Made by a program: the position numbers and the translations under genes. Positions 1-12,900 of a DNA stretch of 64,000 bases are shown here, piece by piece. The notes under the pieces are model-generated. The model worked only from the letters and a program-made list of their open reading frames with translations. It made no database searches and was not told where the DNA came from. Source of the stretch: Archilochus colubris (Eukaryota > Chordata > Aves > Apodiformes > Trochilidae); the NCBI GenBank assembly GCA_023079485.1, contig CM041090.1, positions 36,606,874 to 36,670,873 of the forward strand. Reading direction: 5' to 3'. Within the stretch, counting starts at the first letter, position 1. The number at the start of each line of letters is the position of its first letter.

Positions 1-807
1 TGCATGGGTGACTACAAAGGCATTTTCCATCCTTGTGTATCTTTAAAAAGATTGCAGGTAATATCAGTGCACACTTTTTTGATAAAAGCAGATGTTGTTC
101 TTATATCTCTTATTTCAGAGGTAAATTTGGTACCAAAGAAAAAAGATTCAGGTTCCTGAACTCAGCCTCATTTCCAGGGAACATGCATGGACATATCCCA
201 TGCCTGTCAGAGAGCAGCTGGAAGGTCTGCATCAGTGCCATGAGACACTGTAAGATGGGCTGGAGTGAGGCTCTGCCAGGCTACCAGCACAAGGTTGCCC
301 AGGGCTTGCTGTGCAAGATGTGGCACAGCTGATTCTGGGGACTCCCATTTTTGATACCTCAATAAGGAGCCCTTTAACAGATCCAGATTTTGAGATCAGA
401 GACTTTGTTTACCAGCTAGCCACTGGGAAAAAGAAGGTTCAGTACCTGTAATCATGCTTTAAAAACTTATTCAAGAATTCAGGCATGAAGTATCTTATGG
501 GAATCTTAATTATTAATCAGGGGATAAAATTGCTGTGGATCAGAAAATTATGATTTCTGAAGGGATGATGGAGTAATTTCAGTTAAGACAGGGCACTGAA
601 CAGACTGCCATAGAGATATGCATTTCTTCATTCAAGCTGTCTGACAAGTTAATGTATGCTAAAAGTGCTATATCAAAAAGCTGAGGAAAGCATTAATAGC
701 TACCAAACAAAAAATCTGCTCTTTTTCTCACTGTGGTACCTCAGCCTTTAGATACCAAATAGCACTAGGAAACACTCAAATTCAGCTGGCTCAGAAAATG
801 AACCCAC
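1..807 (-). other. SYNE2: SYNE2 intron 21 (partial)
   Basis: This is the sequence after the exon 21 donor up to the window edge. I found no further nesprin-2 exon on the minus strand. The plus strand of about 113-450 looks protein-like in broken frames (see findings) but I do not recognise it. Confidence 0.7.
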
Positions 808-981
808 CTCATATCTTGAAATACATTCTTCAGGACTTAATTTTTGACTGACAAGTTGCACAGCCCTTGAAACAGAGGCCTCGAGTTCTTTCTGGGATTC
901 TTCAAAATTGAGCAAAGCCTCCTTCTCTGAAGGTGTCTTTTCAAATGTGGACAAAACGTTGTTGATGTCACCCACGACAGC
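808..981 (-). CDS. SYNE2: SYNE2 exon 21, rod (last exon in window)
   Basis: A 174-base, phase 0 exon (58 codons) between GTTCTTCCAAG and GAG|GTGGGT. It contains [20 protein letters not shown] and the [10 protein letters not shown] end, matching [19 protein letters not shown]...SPGELISKHK of human nesprin-2. The next exon was not found in bases 1-807. Confidence 0.94.
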
Positions 982-3900
982 CTTGGAAGAACAAAACTCT
1001 TTTCAGAATGTGCTCCAGTGTCAGTAATTACATGAAGCTATTGCTTCATAACATCACTCAAGTTTTCTGAGCTGAGATCTTTGAAATAATGTTCTTGGTT
1101 TTGTCCCGACAAGAGCCTGGGAGGCTGATTCCAATAATATGAAATGTTTTTTAATTTATACAAATGACAAGAAGTCTTCCCAGTCACAAAAATGCTAAAA
1201 TTAAGGATGTCTGTGAGTATAAAGTACAATGACAATTAGAAAACAGTACCTCTATTTTGTCTCTGGCTTTTTTAACTCGTGCCTGCAGCTCAGTGGTCTG
1301 AGAATGCTCTTCAGGCACTTGACTTGAAACATTTTCTGTCAGGGATTGCAGTATCTCTTCTGCTGCCACAACTTGCTCTTGGCATGAAGTTCCCCTTGCA
1401 GCCAAGCTCTGGTTGGATTAAAAAGCATTAGAAGACTCTACAGTGTTTATGTCTTTTTACTTAAAGGAACAAATAAAAAACTAGCACTGATCATGGATGC
1501 TCAATATTTGGTCAAGGAAAAATCTTATATTCCAGTTACTGCCAGCATAGTGCACTGCAGAATCTCTGTGCAGAGAGAAAGAAATCTGCTGCCACCCACA
1601 GGGGATTCTGGTGCCTGAATCAGTCTTTCTGCCAACGTTTTGCCTCCCCTGTCTTTGCCTCACAGTCAATTACCAGGATGTTTTAAACATGCTCTCCCAC
1701 CCAAACAGCTTGTCAAATGAAGGCACAAACCACACATTTGCATATGCATTGTCTGATCATGAAGTCATCCCCAAGTAAGCACACATCAAGGCTCTTGTGG
1801 TGTTCAGTGCTAACAGGCAGGAAACAGCTCAGCATTTTGCATGCAAAAGTAGTCTGCCACATTTGAATATTTATCATGAGATGTCTTGGATAGAGCAGTT
1901 TTGATCTATGAATATTCAACACATTTTCCTGTTTGAAGTTGTCAATTAGCATCCTTCTAATGATAATCAGTGCTTTATTCTGGATCTCGACCAATTGTAC
2001 CACAGGTAATAAGGGACCCGACCTCTCCTGCTCACATGGAGATACAAAACCAGTCACATTTTTGGAGGCTGTATCTCTGGGTGTCTTTTGTTACTTTGCT
2101 GTTTTTAACACAAGTGTCACACTGCAAAATAGGCTTATTTATAAACATATGCCCACCATTACAAGAAGATTCTTTTCATAGGCTCACACTACTAATTCTG
2201 TCAACAAAATACAATGCAACAAGGCACAAGCCAGAAGTAAACTAACACTAATGCTGGTTCACAGTTTATGCAGGTGGATTTTATGTAGCAAAGAAGTTGT
2301 TTAATTTTAGCACTTAGACAGAGGAACTCCAATGAAACCTCCTTCTGGTGGCCACCTGCCACTAAAGATTATACTGTCCCTGTTGCAAAAAGAGCAAAAG
2401 ACAATGTAAGACAGTGCTTCAGATTCTCCAGTGCAAAGCCTGACATCTTTGTTCAGTCTCACCTTCACTGGGAGGTTAAGAAAATAAATCATGCTTTTTA
2501 CTGCAACCGCTGAGTTATCTATACATATTATATATATATATGTATATATATATACACACATACCTGCCATATGCTGTGGGGGGAAACAATAAACCCTGGC
2601 AGCCAGACATGTGAAACAATAGAGACCATTGTGTATGTTTGAAAGTAACAAGAAATTCATCAGTGCTTGTTGTGGCTGTTTAGAGAAACTGCCTATAAGA
2701 TGAGCTGCACAAATTACCCAGTATGCTCCAGAAAATACTTCAAGTATTCCAGTTTTTGACAGGTAAGCATTGAATACAGCCAAATTGTCCCAAACCTCCT
2801 TCTTGTGCTGAGAGGTAGAGGACAGAAAGCACTGTTTGACCAGGGGAAATTCTCAGCTCAGCACCTTGCAAAGTTTTGGTCTGCTGTGAGTGCTGTGCTA
2901 GAGAGGAAGTTATGAGTATCTGTCAAGAGAAAGTTGCTTATTAGTGGCACCAACAGCCCTTCATTGGCACCTGCTTCTCATTTGGACACACTGATATTGG
3001 AACATTGATTTACAGCTTATCCAAGAGCAATCCTGGGAAATAACATCAAAATACTAGCATTACCCTGACTTTATACCACTGTTACAGCACAAAATCCACA
3101 TTCATCTGCTTCACTGATGATTGCTAATTTTACTCAAGCCACAAATCCATGCTGGATGATGAGAGTGTGATGATCAAGTATTTTAAGCGACGTATTTTTC
3201 ACCTGCAAATGTTCCTCCATCTCATGCTCCACGGGCCCCTTATGACTGATCTTGCTAAGCAGGCATCCAGTCTCTGCTGCCCAGCTGTCTACCTCTCCAA
3301 GGAGCTCTTCAATCTTCTCCAGGCTCCCTGGAAGCTCCTTGGTCTTCTCAGCATCATCTGTGCTCTCTTCACGAAGCTATAAACAAAGAGCAGGGTAAGA
3401 TGTTCACCCCATCACTGGTTTATGGGTCTCCCCACTACATTCCTGCAACACACAGTCACCACTTAAGGTTACTTCTCAGCTTTTCCTCCCGACAGGGATT
3501 GAAGAAATAAGTGCCAGACATCCTGGTAAATGAACCACATGAGGCTCAGTTCTCCAACTCTGAGAGCAGGTGAGAAAGTGCAACCTGTGCCTATACAGCC
3601 TGCCCCTTCCCCTGTAATTAAGCAGCCACAGCCACACTGCTGTGGAGAATAATTCCTGGGCTGCTGCAGCATCCCCTGGGCAATGCCAAGGAATTGTCCA
3701 AGAGAACAGCAGATAGTGTTGGTCAAATCCAGAATAGGCAGAAGGCTAACAGATGATACTGCCAGTCAAAGGCCAGAGGCCAAGCATTTTCCATTGACTT
3801 TTTATACATAAATATTATTAATATATATATACTATAGTAATAATGTCAAAAGCAATGTCTGAACTCCTGAAGTCTTTTAGTCCTTGAAAAGGTACAAGAG

Positions 3901-6900
3901 GCCTCTTTATCCCTGCTTTCATGAACACAATTCTTATTAAGGATTTTTCTAGGAAACTCTGGATTTCCCTTACCCCTGAGAAAATGTTTCCTCTGATCCT
4001 GCAATCTCACTAGGCTCATCTCCTACGCAAATGTTGTAATTTTTTATTACTATTTATTGCCACAATGGTACCTTTAATAAATGTCAGTGAAAGACTCAGC
4101 TTAGAAAACTAAGAGCTCGAATATTCCCAGGCAGAATGGAAATGTCATTCTTGTAAAAGCACTCTAGGAAACTGAATATATGTATCAATAAACAGGTTGA
4201 TAGGAATTTACAGCAGCCTAAAAACCTGTCAAGTGAGCTAGTGTCAAGTTGCACAACCCTAGAAATATTGATGCAGCAATAATTACTTTCTACTAGCTGA
4301 GATTTTTTTTTTCTGATAGGCAGAGATTATACAATTTAGCAAAGTCTCACAAGCTCTCAGAAAACTCATTATTTCCACTTCTAGAACTGAAGAAAGAGCT
4401 TTATTCAACAATAAAATTTCCTTTTATAAGTGGTTTTAGAATTTCCATCTAAAAAATGAACATTTTCCATCATGTGATAAAGATTCTTTAACTTAGTCAC
4501 AAAGACTTAAGAATAGGATATCTCTGTGCATCCTCTGTTCCTTCTGTTTTAAAACTGGCAATATTGGGTTGCCTGAAAGAAATACTGACCTTTGATTAGC
4601 AAGCTGGCAAGTCTAGAAAATATGACTTTGGACACTGTATGGTAAAAGAGTCATATGAAAGCAGTAACTTACAAAGTGTGTCCTCTTGATGAATTTAGCC
4701 CATCTCCTATTAAGTTTCTTCAGCTCTTTGGCAATATTTGATCCCACTTGTTCCTTGCTGACTTCTATGAGATAATTTCCAGCTTCATTTAAGGAACCAT
4801 GAACTGTATTCCATTTCGCCAGAATCTCAGCAGGGATCTAGACAGAAGCATTGAAATAATTTAAAGCAGAATCCTGCCAGAACTATATTTCCAAAATGAG
4901 AAACAGAAAAGCAACAACCACCACCACTGTCATGTATAATGCTTTCCTTCCAAGAGGCTTCCAAGTGACTCTGTCTGTCATTACAAAGAGAAATCCAACT
5001 ACTTACCTCTCTTGGATGCTCATTTCGGTTTTCTTCCAGCCATGTCCTCAGTAATTGGATGTTTTCTGTATAATTATTCCAGGAAGATAGGACTTTCTCT
5101 AGGGTGGTATGTACTTTGGAAATATAGTCTCTGCACATAGAAATCTTTGACTCCACTGTCCTAAAAAGTTTTCTAATTTCTTGAGGATCTCCAGCTAGGA
5201 TATCAAATAGGGACTATCATTACACATTTGGAAACAGAGAGCTTAATACATAGAAGCAGTATTCTAAACATAAATGGCAAATAAAACTGGTGACAGCACA
5301 TCAGTTCAAAACAGAGGTCTTCATATTAGTTTATGTGCACAAACTTACCTAAGTCAGGATTGCTTATGTTTTTGTTTTTCAAATCTTCACAGATGTGAGT
5401 AGCAGTTTCTAGTTGCGTTTCAAGTCTCTTTTCTTCAATGAAGTTCTGCCCAAAGTGAAAAGTAATTGGCATGGGAAACACTAACCCACACAAAACTAGG
5501 TAGGAAATGCAGCTTGGGATACATTTTGTTCAATATGAGACCATAACCTGCAGGTTAAACACACACTGAACAAAGCCCATCAAGCCACTCCTCTGGACCC
5601 TTTAGTCTGAAACAGACCTGTTCTTTTTCTGCTCATGCAGAGAGTAACTTAGATGTGAATATTAATTCCTGAATGCTATTGCCTGAGTCACAGCCCTGCA
5701 TGAGTCAGGACTGTTTATTTCAGAAGGTTATGGCCCTAAGGCAATGTTGAGAAATGGCATCTGGAACAAGTCAGGCCACATAAGTCAAAAAGTGATGAAA
5801 GTGAAAGGTGGGTTTTCCTGCATGCACAGAAACATGGATGTGCCCAGTTCCTGACACAGATCAAATAAGATTTGTGAGAAAGGGTGAGAGAGGAAGAAAG
5901 GGGAGCAGAGGAGGAGAAATGTGCTTTAAACATTCATGCAAGGAATGAGAGGGTTGATCTTCAATCTCCGTCTGTCTGACCTACATCACACTCCAGATCT
6001 CCCCACTCCTACAGATGTTCTATCTAGGAGGCTGCAAAATATCCTCTCCTGTGGCCACAACAAACCTGGGCCACCAAGCCACCACTCAGCCAGGAATGCA
6101 CATCATGGGACAGAAGGAGAGCCAGCAACAAGCCTGCAGCTCATAGGGAAAGCTCAATATTCTGTCAGCTTGATAAAGAGCATGAACCACAAATGCAGAA
6201 ATAACATGACAGTATTTATGAAACCAACTGAATCAAGAAACTCAGCATGGATTAACCCTGTGCTCACATGTCATCACAGGATAAGGCTAATACTGCTCAG
6301 GAAATCTGATATTGCATACAGTGTTGTTGTCTCGTTCTACAGTTCTGATGCTAGTGAAATTCCCACTAATTTAAGTAAGAATTTGCCAGTCAGAAAAGCC
6401 TCTGTCAAACTCTTTAGAACCTCCTCTAAGATGGAATTCAGGGGGAGTCCCATTAACTGAAGATAGGGCAAAACTGATAATATCAGCATTTTCATCTCTC
6501 TGCCTCTATTCTTGATAGATCTTTGGCAGTATTTGGGGTAAGATAAACCATCCCCTCTCATAGGCCTACACGTGGCATTATTCTAAGAACTTGAGTCCAG
6601 AAGCTGAGCTAAGAAAAAAGCATAACAAAACAAGACAATTCATATTCACCACAAAGTGTAAGGAGGTAAGGTAGCTGTAGAAGAGACAACAGCAAAAAGC
6701 TGTATGAGACAGCACTGTGGGAAGTGGTTGGTTTTGAAGATAGCAGCTACTGAACTACCCCAGAGGTTTGAGTTAGGGAGGGGCTGGTACTGCTGGCCCT
6801 ATAAATAGTCTGTAAAGAAATAAATCTTCTCAATAAAGGAATAAATAAGGGCAGAGGGAAAATTCCAAACAGTCAGAGCTCACTCCAAAGTGAAGAGTTC

Positions 6901-9900
6901 TCATTCAGAGAAAAATGGGAGAGAAAGGTTCTGTGGAAGTCTACCTGTCCTTCTGTGCATAAATCCCAGATCTCACAAGTCTACATTGCTTCTACCAACT
7001 ACTGTAGTATCTTCAGATGAGGATACACACAACCATGCATCAGAGAGAGATGGGGAAGAAGAATTATTGCCAGGGTGTGACACACTGATTTTTAACTTAC
7101 ATTCCAACTTCTCAGCAGTGATTCCACAGATTCTTTTGTCCCATATTTCATGTCCCAGATATTTAGCTTTAACATCACCTCATTGGCAATAGCTGAGCAC
7201 AGTCCATAGTGGTATTCAAGAAAGGTGTTGGAGTTTGTGAAACGAATATTGTTGAATCTGCAAACAGTGAAAAGTTGACTCAAAATCAGTGGTTATATAA
7301 TGCATTAATGTATAAGATTTTTAGCCTAAAACCTCAGAATTACATATATGTGAACATTATTTTGCTATAAGAGCAAAACTTTAAGATAACAACAGTTCAT
7401 TTTTTTTAACTAGCAACAATTTTGAGTCAATACCAACTGTGCAATTAATGAAAAACCTTTAAGGCCCAAAAAAGAGGTATCTGCTATCTGTATGTCAAAA
7501 GGTGTACTCAGGTTGCAATCATAATTCAGTGGTCATTTTTTAAAATACCCTTCAACAGATAAATGGGGTTGAAAGCCTGTAGAGCTAAGTGATTTTAAAG
7601 GTGAAAATAAAAAATTAGATAATCCACACCCCCAGAGAAATTTTTACATTCAAAATACTCATGTTTCCTACCCATAGTGTGTGTTTCCTATCCATCCTAA
7701 CAAAGGGCACTTGAAAAGTTCCTGCTATTGAGCTCCACTTCCTTACACATAATTAGACATTCATTGGACCAGTCAGCTCTGCAGGACAGCAGCCTGTGTT
7801 TAGGTGGAAAATGCTCTTTTTTTTGCAAGGCATCAATAAATTACATGCTTTGTTCAGAGTATCAAAGCAAGGCAATACCAGAGATAGAATAGTAAAAGTA
7901 GAGGGGACTTGAAGATCTTACCTTCTTTGCATTTCCTCTAACTTTTCAGGCAAGACTAGTGGCATATTATTCTCATCTTCATTCTTAAATGATTGAAGGG
8001 TGTCCAAGTTAGAGTCAAAACACTCCATCAAGCCCTGGGGAGGAAAAAACATAGTAAGCCACTCATTTTAATTCTAGAGTTTAACTTAATTTCACCTGGG
8101 AATCTGCAAGTCATCTGACATTAGGACGAGATCTCTTAAGAACAAGTCAGCCCAAGGCATCCTTGCAGTGTTTTTACTCATTAGTAAGTGCAATGAAAGT
8201 ACTTATCACCTTCGGAATTGCATTTTAGTGCAGTACTGCGTCATTTCTTTTACCACTGTGCATCTAGTTAAATAAAAGGAACATGAACCTACACTACCCA
8301 TGCTGGTTTTTTCTCAATTTCACTATCATCTTTAGGACAAAAAAGTGGCATTGTAACAGTTTCAGGATATTAGGTTGTTCTTTTCTATGTGTTAGCAAAA
8401 CCTGTTGAATAAGCTTATTATTATATGTCACACTTGCATAATACTTCATTTGAATAGTCAACAAATTCCCACCTAACACCATAAGATGCATCTTGCATTA
8501 ACCCTCTGATGGCCACTATCACTTCATTGGGGAACATTTTATGGGAATCTGTGTCAGAGCCAAATTCTCATAATGAAAATTAAACATAAAATGCATTGGA
8601 CTGAAGATAAACATATTCATAAATGGCACATAAAGAAATATGATAAAAGTTAATCATCTATGTAATAAAATTTGCCTCAAAGCATGTTAATGGAAATGGC
8701 TAAATCCTGGGGCAGCCCTCAAGCCTCAAAAGAGTGCACAGGTTTTAATTAAACATTTGATTTCACAGCCTTTATACTATTCCAGTGGGCAGTTATAGAC
8801 ATAAATGATCTTAAGAAAACTTCCCATTATAAGGCACCACCCTGGCAACAAGATCCCTACATAAGACTTACTAAAAGAACTGACTAGAGGAAGGAGAGGG
8901 AAAAAACTGATCAGCAGAATGTCATCCTATCAGAAAAAGTGGATTTGACAGAAGCCAAGTATCTTGGGTTTCTTCTTAACTTAGTGATTTTATCTTTGTA
9001 TTCAATAGGAAAAAAGAAACCTCTAAACCAATGACATCTCTCTATTTGTCTCATTCTTATAAATGTTTTAACTACGAAGCCTGAACAACAAAAAGCATTG
9101 ATAGAAATGGCTACATTCTGGCAAGGCTGTTATCAGTTAAAAAGTCACCTTTCATATCAGGAGCTAACTAGCAGCAGTTCAGAAAAGTGGTGCTCAAGCC
9201 ACTCACAAGAATCTCTTCTTTCCATTCTTTCAAATTCTCTCTAAGTACACATCACAAAAACATCCAACTTCCCTCTTGTTCATAAAAACACACCTACAGA
9301 GTTATGATGATCAATCAGACATCAACACATCTACTCTTTTTAAAGCTTTCAAACTCAAAAGAATGTTTGAACTATTATCAGTGTAAAGATTTCAAGATCA
9401 GAATAAATAACTTGCATGGTACTGAAGTACCAAAATACCTCCCATTGCTTTGAATGGAACTGCAGAATGATTCAGCAAATACTTAACTTTATGCACACAA
9501 ACTGCATCAACTCACTGGAACGTAACCCTGAGCCCAACTGCTTTTCTGAACAGGTATGTGTTAAGCATAGATGTAAAGAAGATAAGGATGCAATTACTCT
9601 GAGTTATTATTTAACAAACAAGTTGGAGGAACCACATTAAAAAGAGTGTAATTTACTTATTCACATAGTACGCAAATTTAATTTCACCTCAGTGAAGTAA
9701 GAAACTTTCCTTATAGACTCTTGCAGGTATTTAATTAAACTCATTGCTGTTGAAAGGTATGTTCAGAAGAGCTTTTCATCTTCAGTAGATAAACATATCC
9801 ACACCACTTCCCAAAATGTCAAATAGTAATTCCAAGTGCTTTGCTAGGCCAGACTGAAGCATGTTCCTTTGTGATCAACATACCTTAAATATTACAATTA

Positions 9901-12900
9901 TTTCTCTGAGGACAAACATTGCTTTGAATGGGTCCTGCAGATCAGGCAAATCTTCTGCCTGTAGATGTTCCACCTCCTGAAGCCAGGCCTCAATGCTGTC
10001 CAGAGGGGAGGGCAGCATCTGGTCCAGCTTCACTTTCCATTCATTAATCTTAAGAAGAAAACAAGTGATTAAATTTCTCATTGCTATTTTCTTGCCCATC
10101 CTCTCGACACTAACGTATGTTCCGTAGGCTGATGCTCTAGACATCCCAGAAAAAAACAAAAATACAGTTGTCACTACAACTGTACAAACTTCAGATACTG
10201 TACAACTGTAGAAAAGGAGCTACCAGTGAAGTCAGCTTAAAATCAGCTATGTTTACCTGAGACCCAGACTTGCTCCCCTGCCCATAATCTCTGCAACACT
10301 ACAGAGAATTCGGCTGTTACTATCCTTGGCTGGCGACCACCTCAAGACCCAACAGCAAGGAAGTAAATTGAAAGCTAGTTGAAAAATAGAGAGGAAACAG
10401 GGATACTCTGGACAGCTTCCCATCACAGTGCTGGCAGGGCAATATCTCTTCCATAAAGAGCAATTACCAGCAAGGTCCAACACATTGGCATTGGAATGGG
10501 CTGCCCAGGGAGGTGATGGATTCTCTGTCCCTGGAGGTTTTTAAGAAGAGACTGATGTGGCACTCAGTGCCACAGTCTGGTAACCACAGCAGTGGTGGAT
10601 TAAACATCCAGTAGTGGATTAAAAGTTGGACTTCTAATGATCTCAGAGGTCCTTTCCAACCTGGCTAATTATGTGATTCTGTGATCCCACTTGCAGTAGA
10701 GGGAGATAACACAGCCAACCCCATTGCAAAGCACTGACCAACCAGATCTCACTCTATCCATGCCATGGGGAAGAATGCATTAACACACTTCCCAGCTGCA
10801 TCATTATCTGAGCAATAATTATGTCCCCAGGGAACATTCTAAGCATAAATAGGCCAAAAACTTTGATCAGAAGAGTGCTCCAAGATAATCAGACAGAAAC
10901 CATTTTTCACAGGCACCTCACTATTCTGAGGCTCAGGAGGCAGAGAGCAATACACACTCACCTCCTGCCTCCTCCTGGGCACTATACACCACCTAGTTTG
11001 CCTGAACTTGAGGGTCAGGGTCAATACCTCTTCTATCATCCCAAATAAAGCATCACTTCCCCACTTTTCCCTATGTGAGTTTGTGGAATAGACTTGGGTT
11101 TCTTCTATGATTTTTCATTAAACACATTCATGCTGGTAACAAAATGAAATAGAAACACCTCTGACCTGGGAACACAGTTTATCCCACTCTTCTCTCATCT
11201 GATGCTGGCTTTCACTCAGCTCAGCTTCACTTCTTTTTGATAACAACACAGGTAGAAATGTTTTTTTTTCTTGGTTAAATGCTTCCATAAATGACATCAT
11301 TTCCTAGGGATAAAAAGGAAGAGCAGCAATTCACAGAACACTTCAGATGTAAGCTCACAGAGCCAAGTACTGCCTTTGAACACATTACTATGACTCCCAT
11401 TAACTTCAAAGGGTGTGATGCATGGAAAGGCAAGATAGCAGGAAAGAGGCAGACATGTCTCCAGGCAGTATTTGAGTCTAAAATTGTAGGTGCCATTCAC
11501 TAACAAAATCTCTTTTTATTATGATGTGATCAGTCAGTGCAGTTAGGACATGGTTTTCCCGTTCCCACTAAGAGAAAGGGAAAATTCCTCCCCTCACAGT
11601 CCCTCATGGGACATTTTATTACAAGTTTTGGCTACAATGGAAACCAAAGAAAAATTTACTTCAGGCACAATCTATAACAAACATTTCAACTACTCCTCTA
11701 CAACATTGGTTGGGTAAAACCAACTGCTCTTATTACCATAGGCATGGCAAAGGTGACCCTGTAAATGGCTTGTGTGCTTGAATCTTGCTCAAGTCTTCAA
11801 CTGTGTCAATTAATTGAAAGACACTACTTTGCTCCAAAAAACCTTGTTCTGCCTAGACACCAAGCAGCATATATCTGTTGCCTAACAGGAAAAAATTCTT
11901 GTTATTCTCCCCTCAGTCATTTGAGGGCATTTACCACATTCACTGTCAAATTTCCAATTCTTGTTTAAAAGTTTACTTAACACTTCAGTTTAGGGAAGAT
12001 GAAAAGCTGTGTTTCTGGGAATATTTTTAACATTTCTTCTTGAAAAAGGAAGTTCAATATGAAATATAACTTACTTTGTACTTCTGGTAATACGTTTCAT
12101 TCTCTGTGTCAGTCAGCAATTTTGCTAACTTCTTCTCCTGTGCATCCAACCAACTCCTGGCCTCTCTTACTTTCTCCTGGTAATTAGAGCAGAATTTTTT
12201 ATTTTTCCATTTTGCAAGCCTTGTTTTTAATTTACATTGTGCTGTAAAACAACACACATTGAGCATATGATAAACCCCATTCCAAGTCATTGAAAACCAA
12301 ATAAAAATTCCTGGGCAATCTAACGAGTTTTGGGTCAGGCACTACTATAGGGCAAGGCCAAGGTTGTAAAGTCTGGCACCTGGATATGAGAAGGTACCTT
12401 AAAAGAGGAGCCTGACTGCAGTCCTGTTGAAAGGAGGTTATTAGAATAGATTTAAATGACTATCCAATTAATACATAAATGCTCACAGGAGAATACAGAG
12501 AATAGAAAACTTGGTTTTCCAACCAGTATGATCTGTGACATTCTTTCCATTTTACATGTGAGCTATTCAATCTAAAGCTGGGTTGTTCTGCTCAGATTTG
12601 CAGTTCTGTCTACCTCTACCCCAATATTTACACACAGACTTTAGAGCACACATGAAGTCAACCAGGATTGAAAATGTTCCCTGTAATAGTTAAATGAAAA
12701 AACAAGACAAATTCCACAACACTTCCACCTTCATCACTGAAAATTCTATCACATTGAGTGCTGAGCACTGGAAAGTTCAAGCCAATTCAGTCTTCTCAGT
12801 AGCTGCATCAGAGGATCTGCTATCTGCTAACCTGACTGTTACTGAGTCAGGTTATAAACTGCCAAACAAACTTCTGATATTCTTGGCATCCATGATGCAC

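Noticed and set aside
2307..2783. 158-codon minus-strand open frame
   Set aside because: It runs through a TA microsatellite (repeated Tyr/Ile codons) and matches nothing from nesprin-2; intronic chance frame.
3469..3726. Possible extra SYNE2 exon between exons 18 and 19
   Set aside because: Candidate acceptors here lead to in-frame stops in the phase required, and the translation does not resemble nesprin-2.
5936..6460. 174-codon plus-strand open frame
   Set aside because: Antisense in a SYNE2 intron, ordinary composition, no recognisable domain or splice context; most likely chance.
6795..6850. TATAAATAG followed by AATAAA motifs, possible solo LTR
   Set aside because: No TG...CA ends, no target-site duplication and no second LTR could be found.
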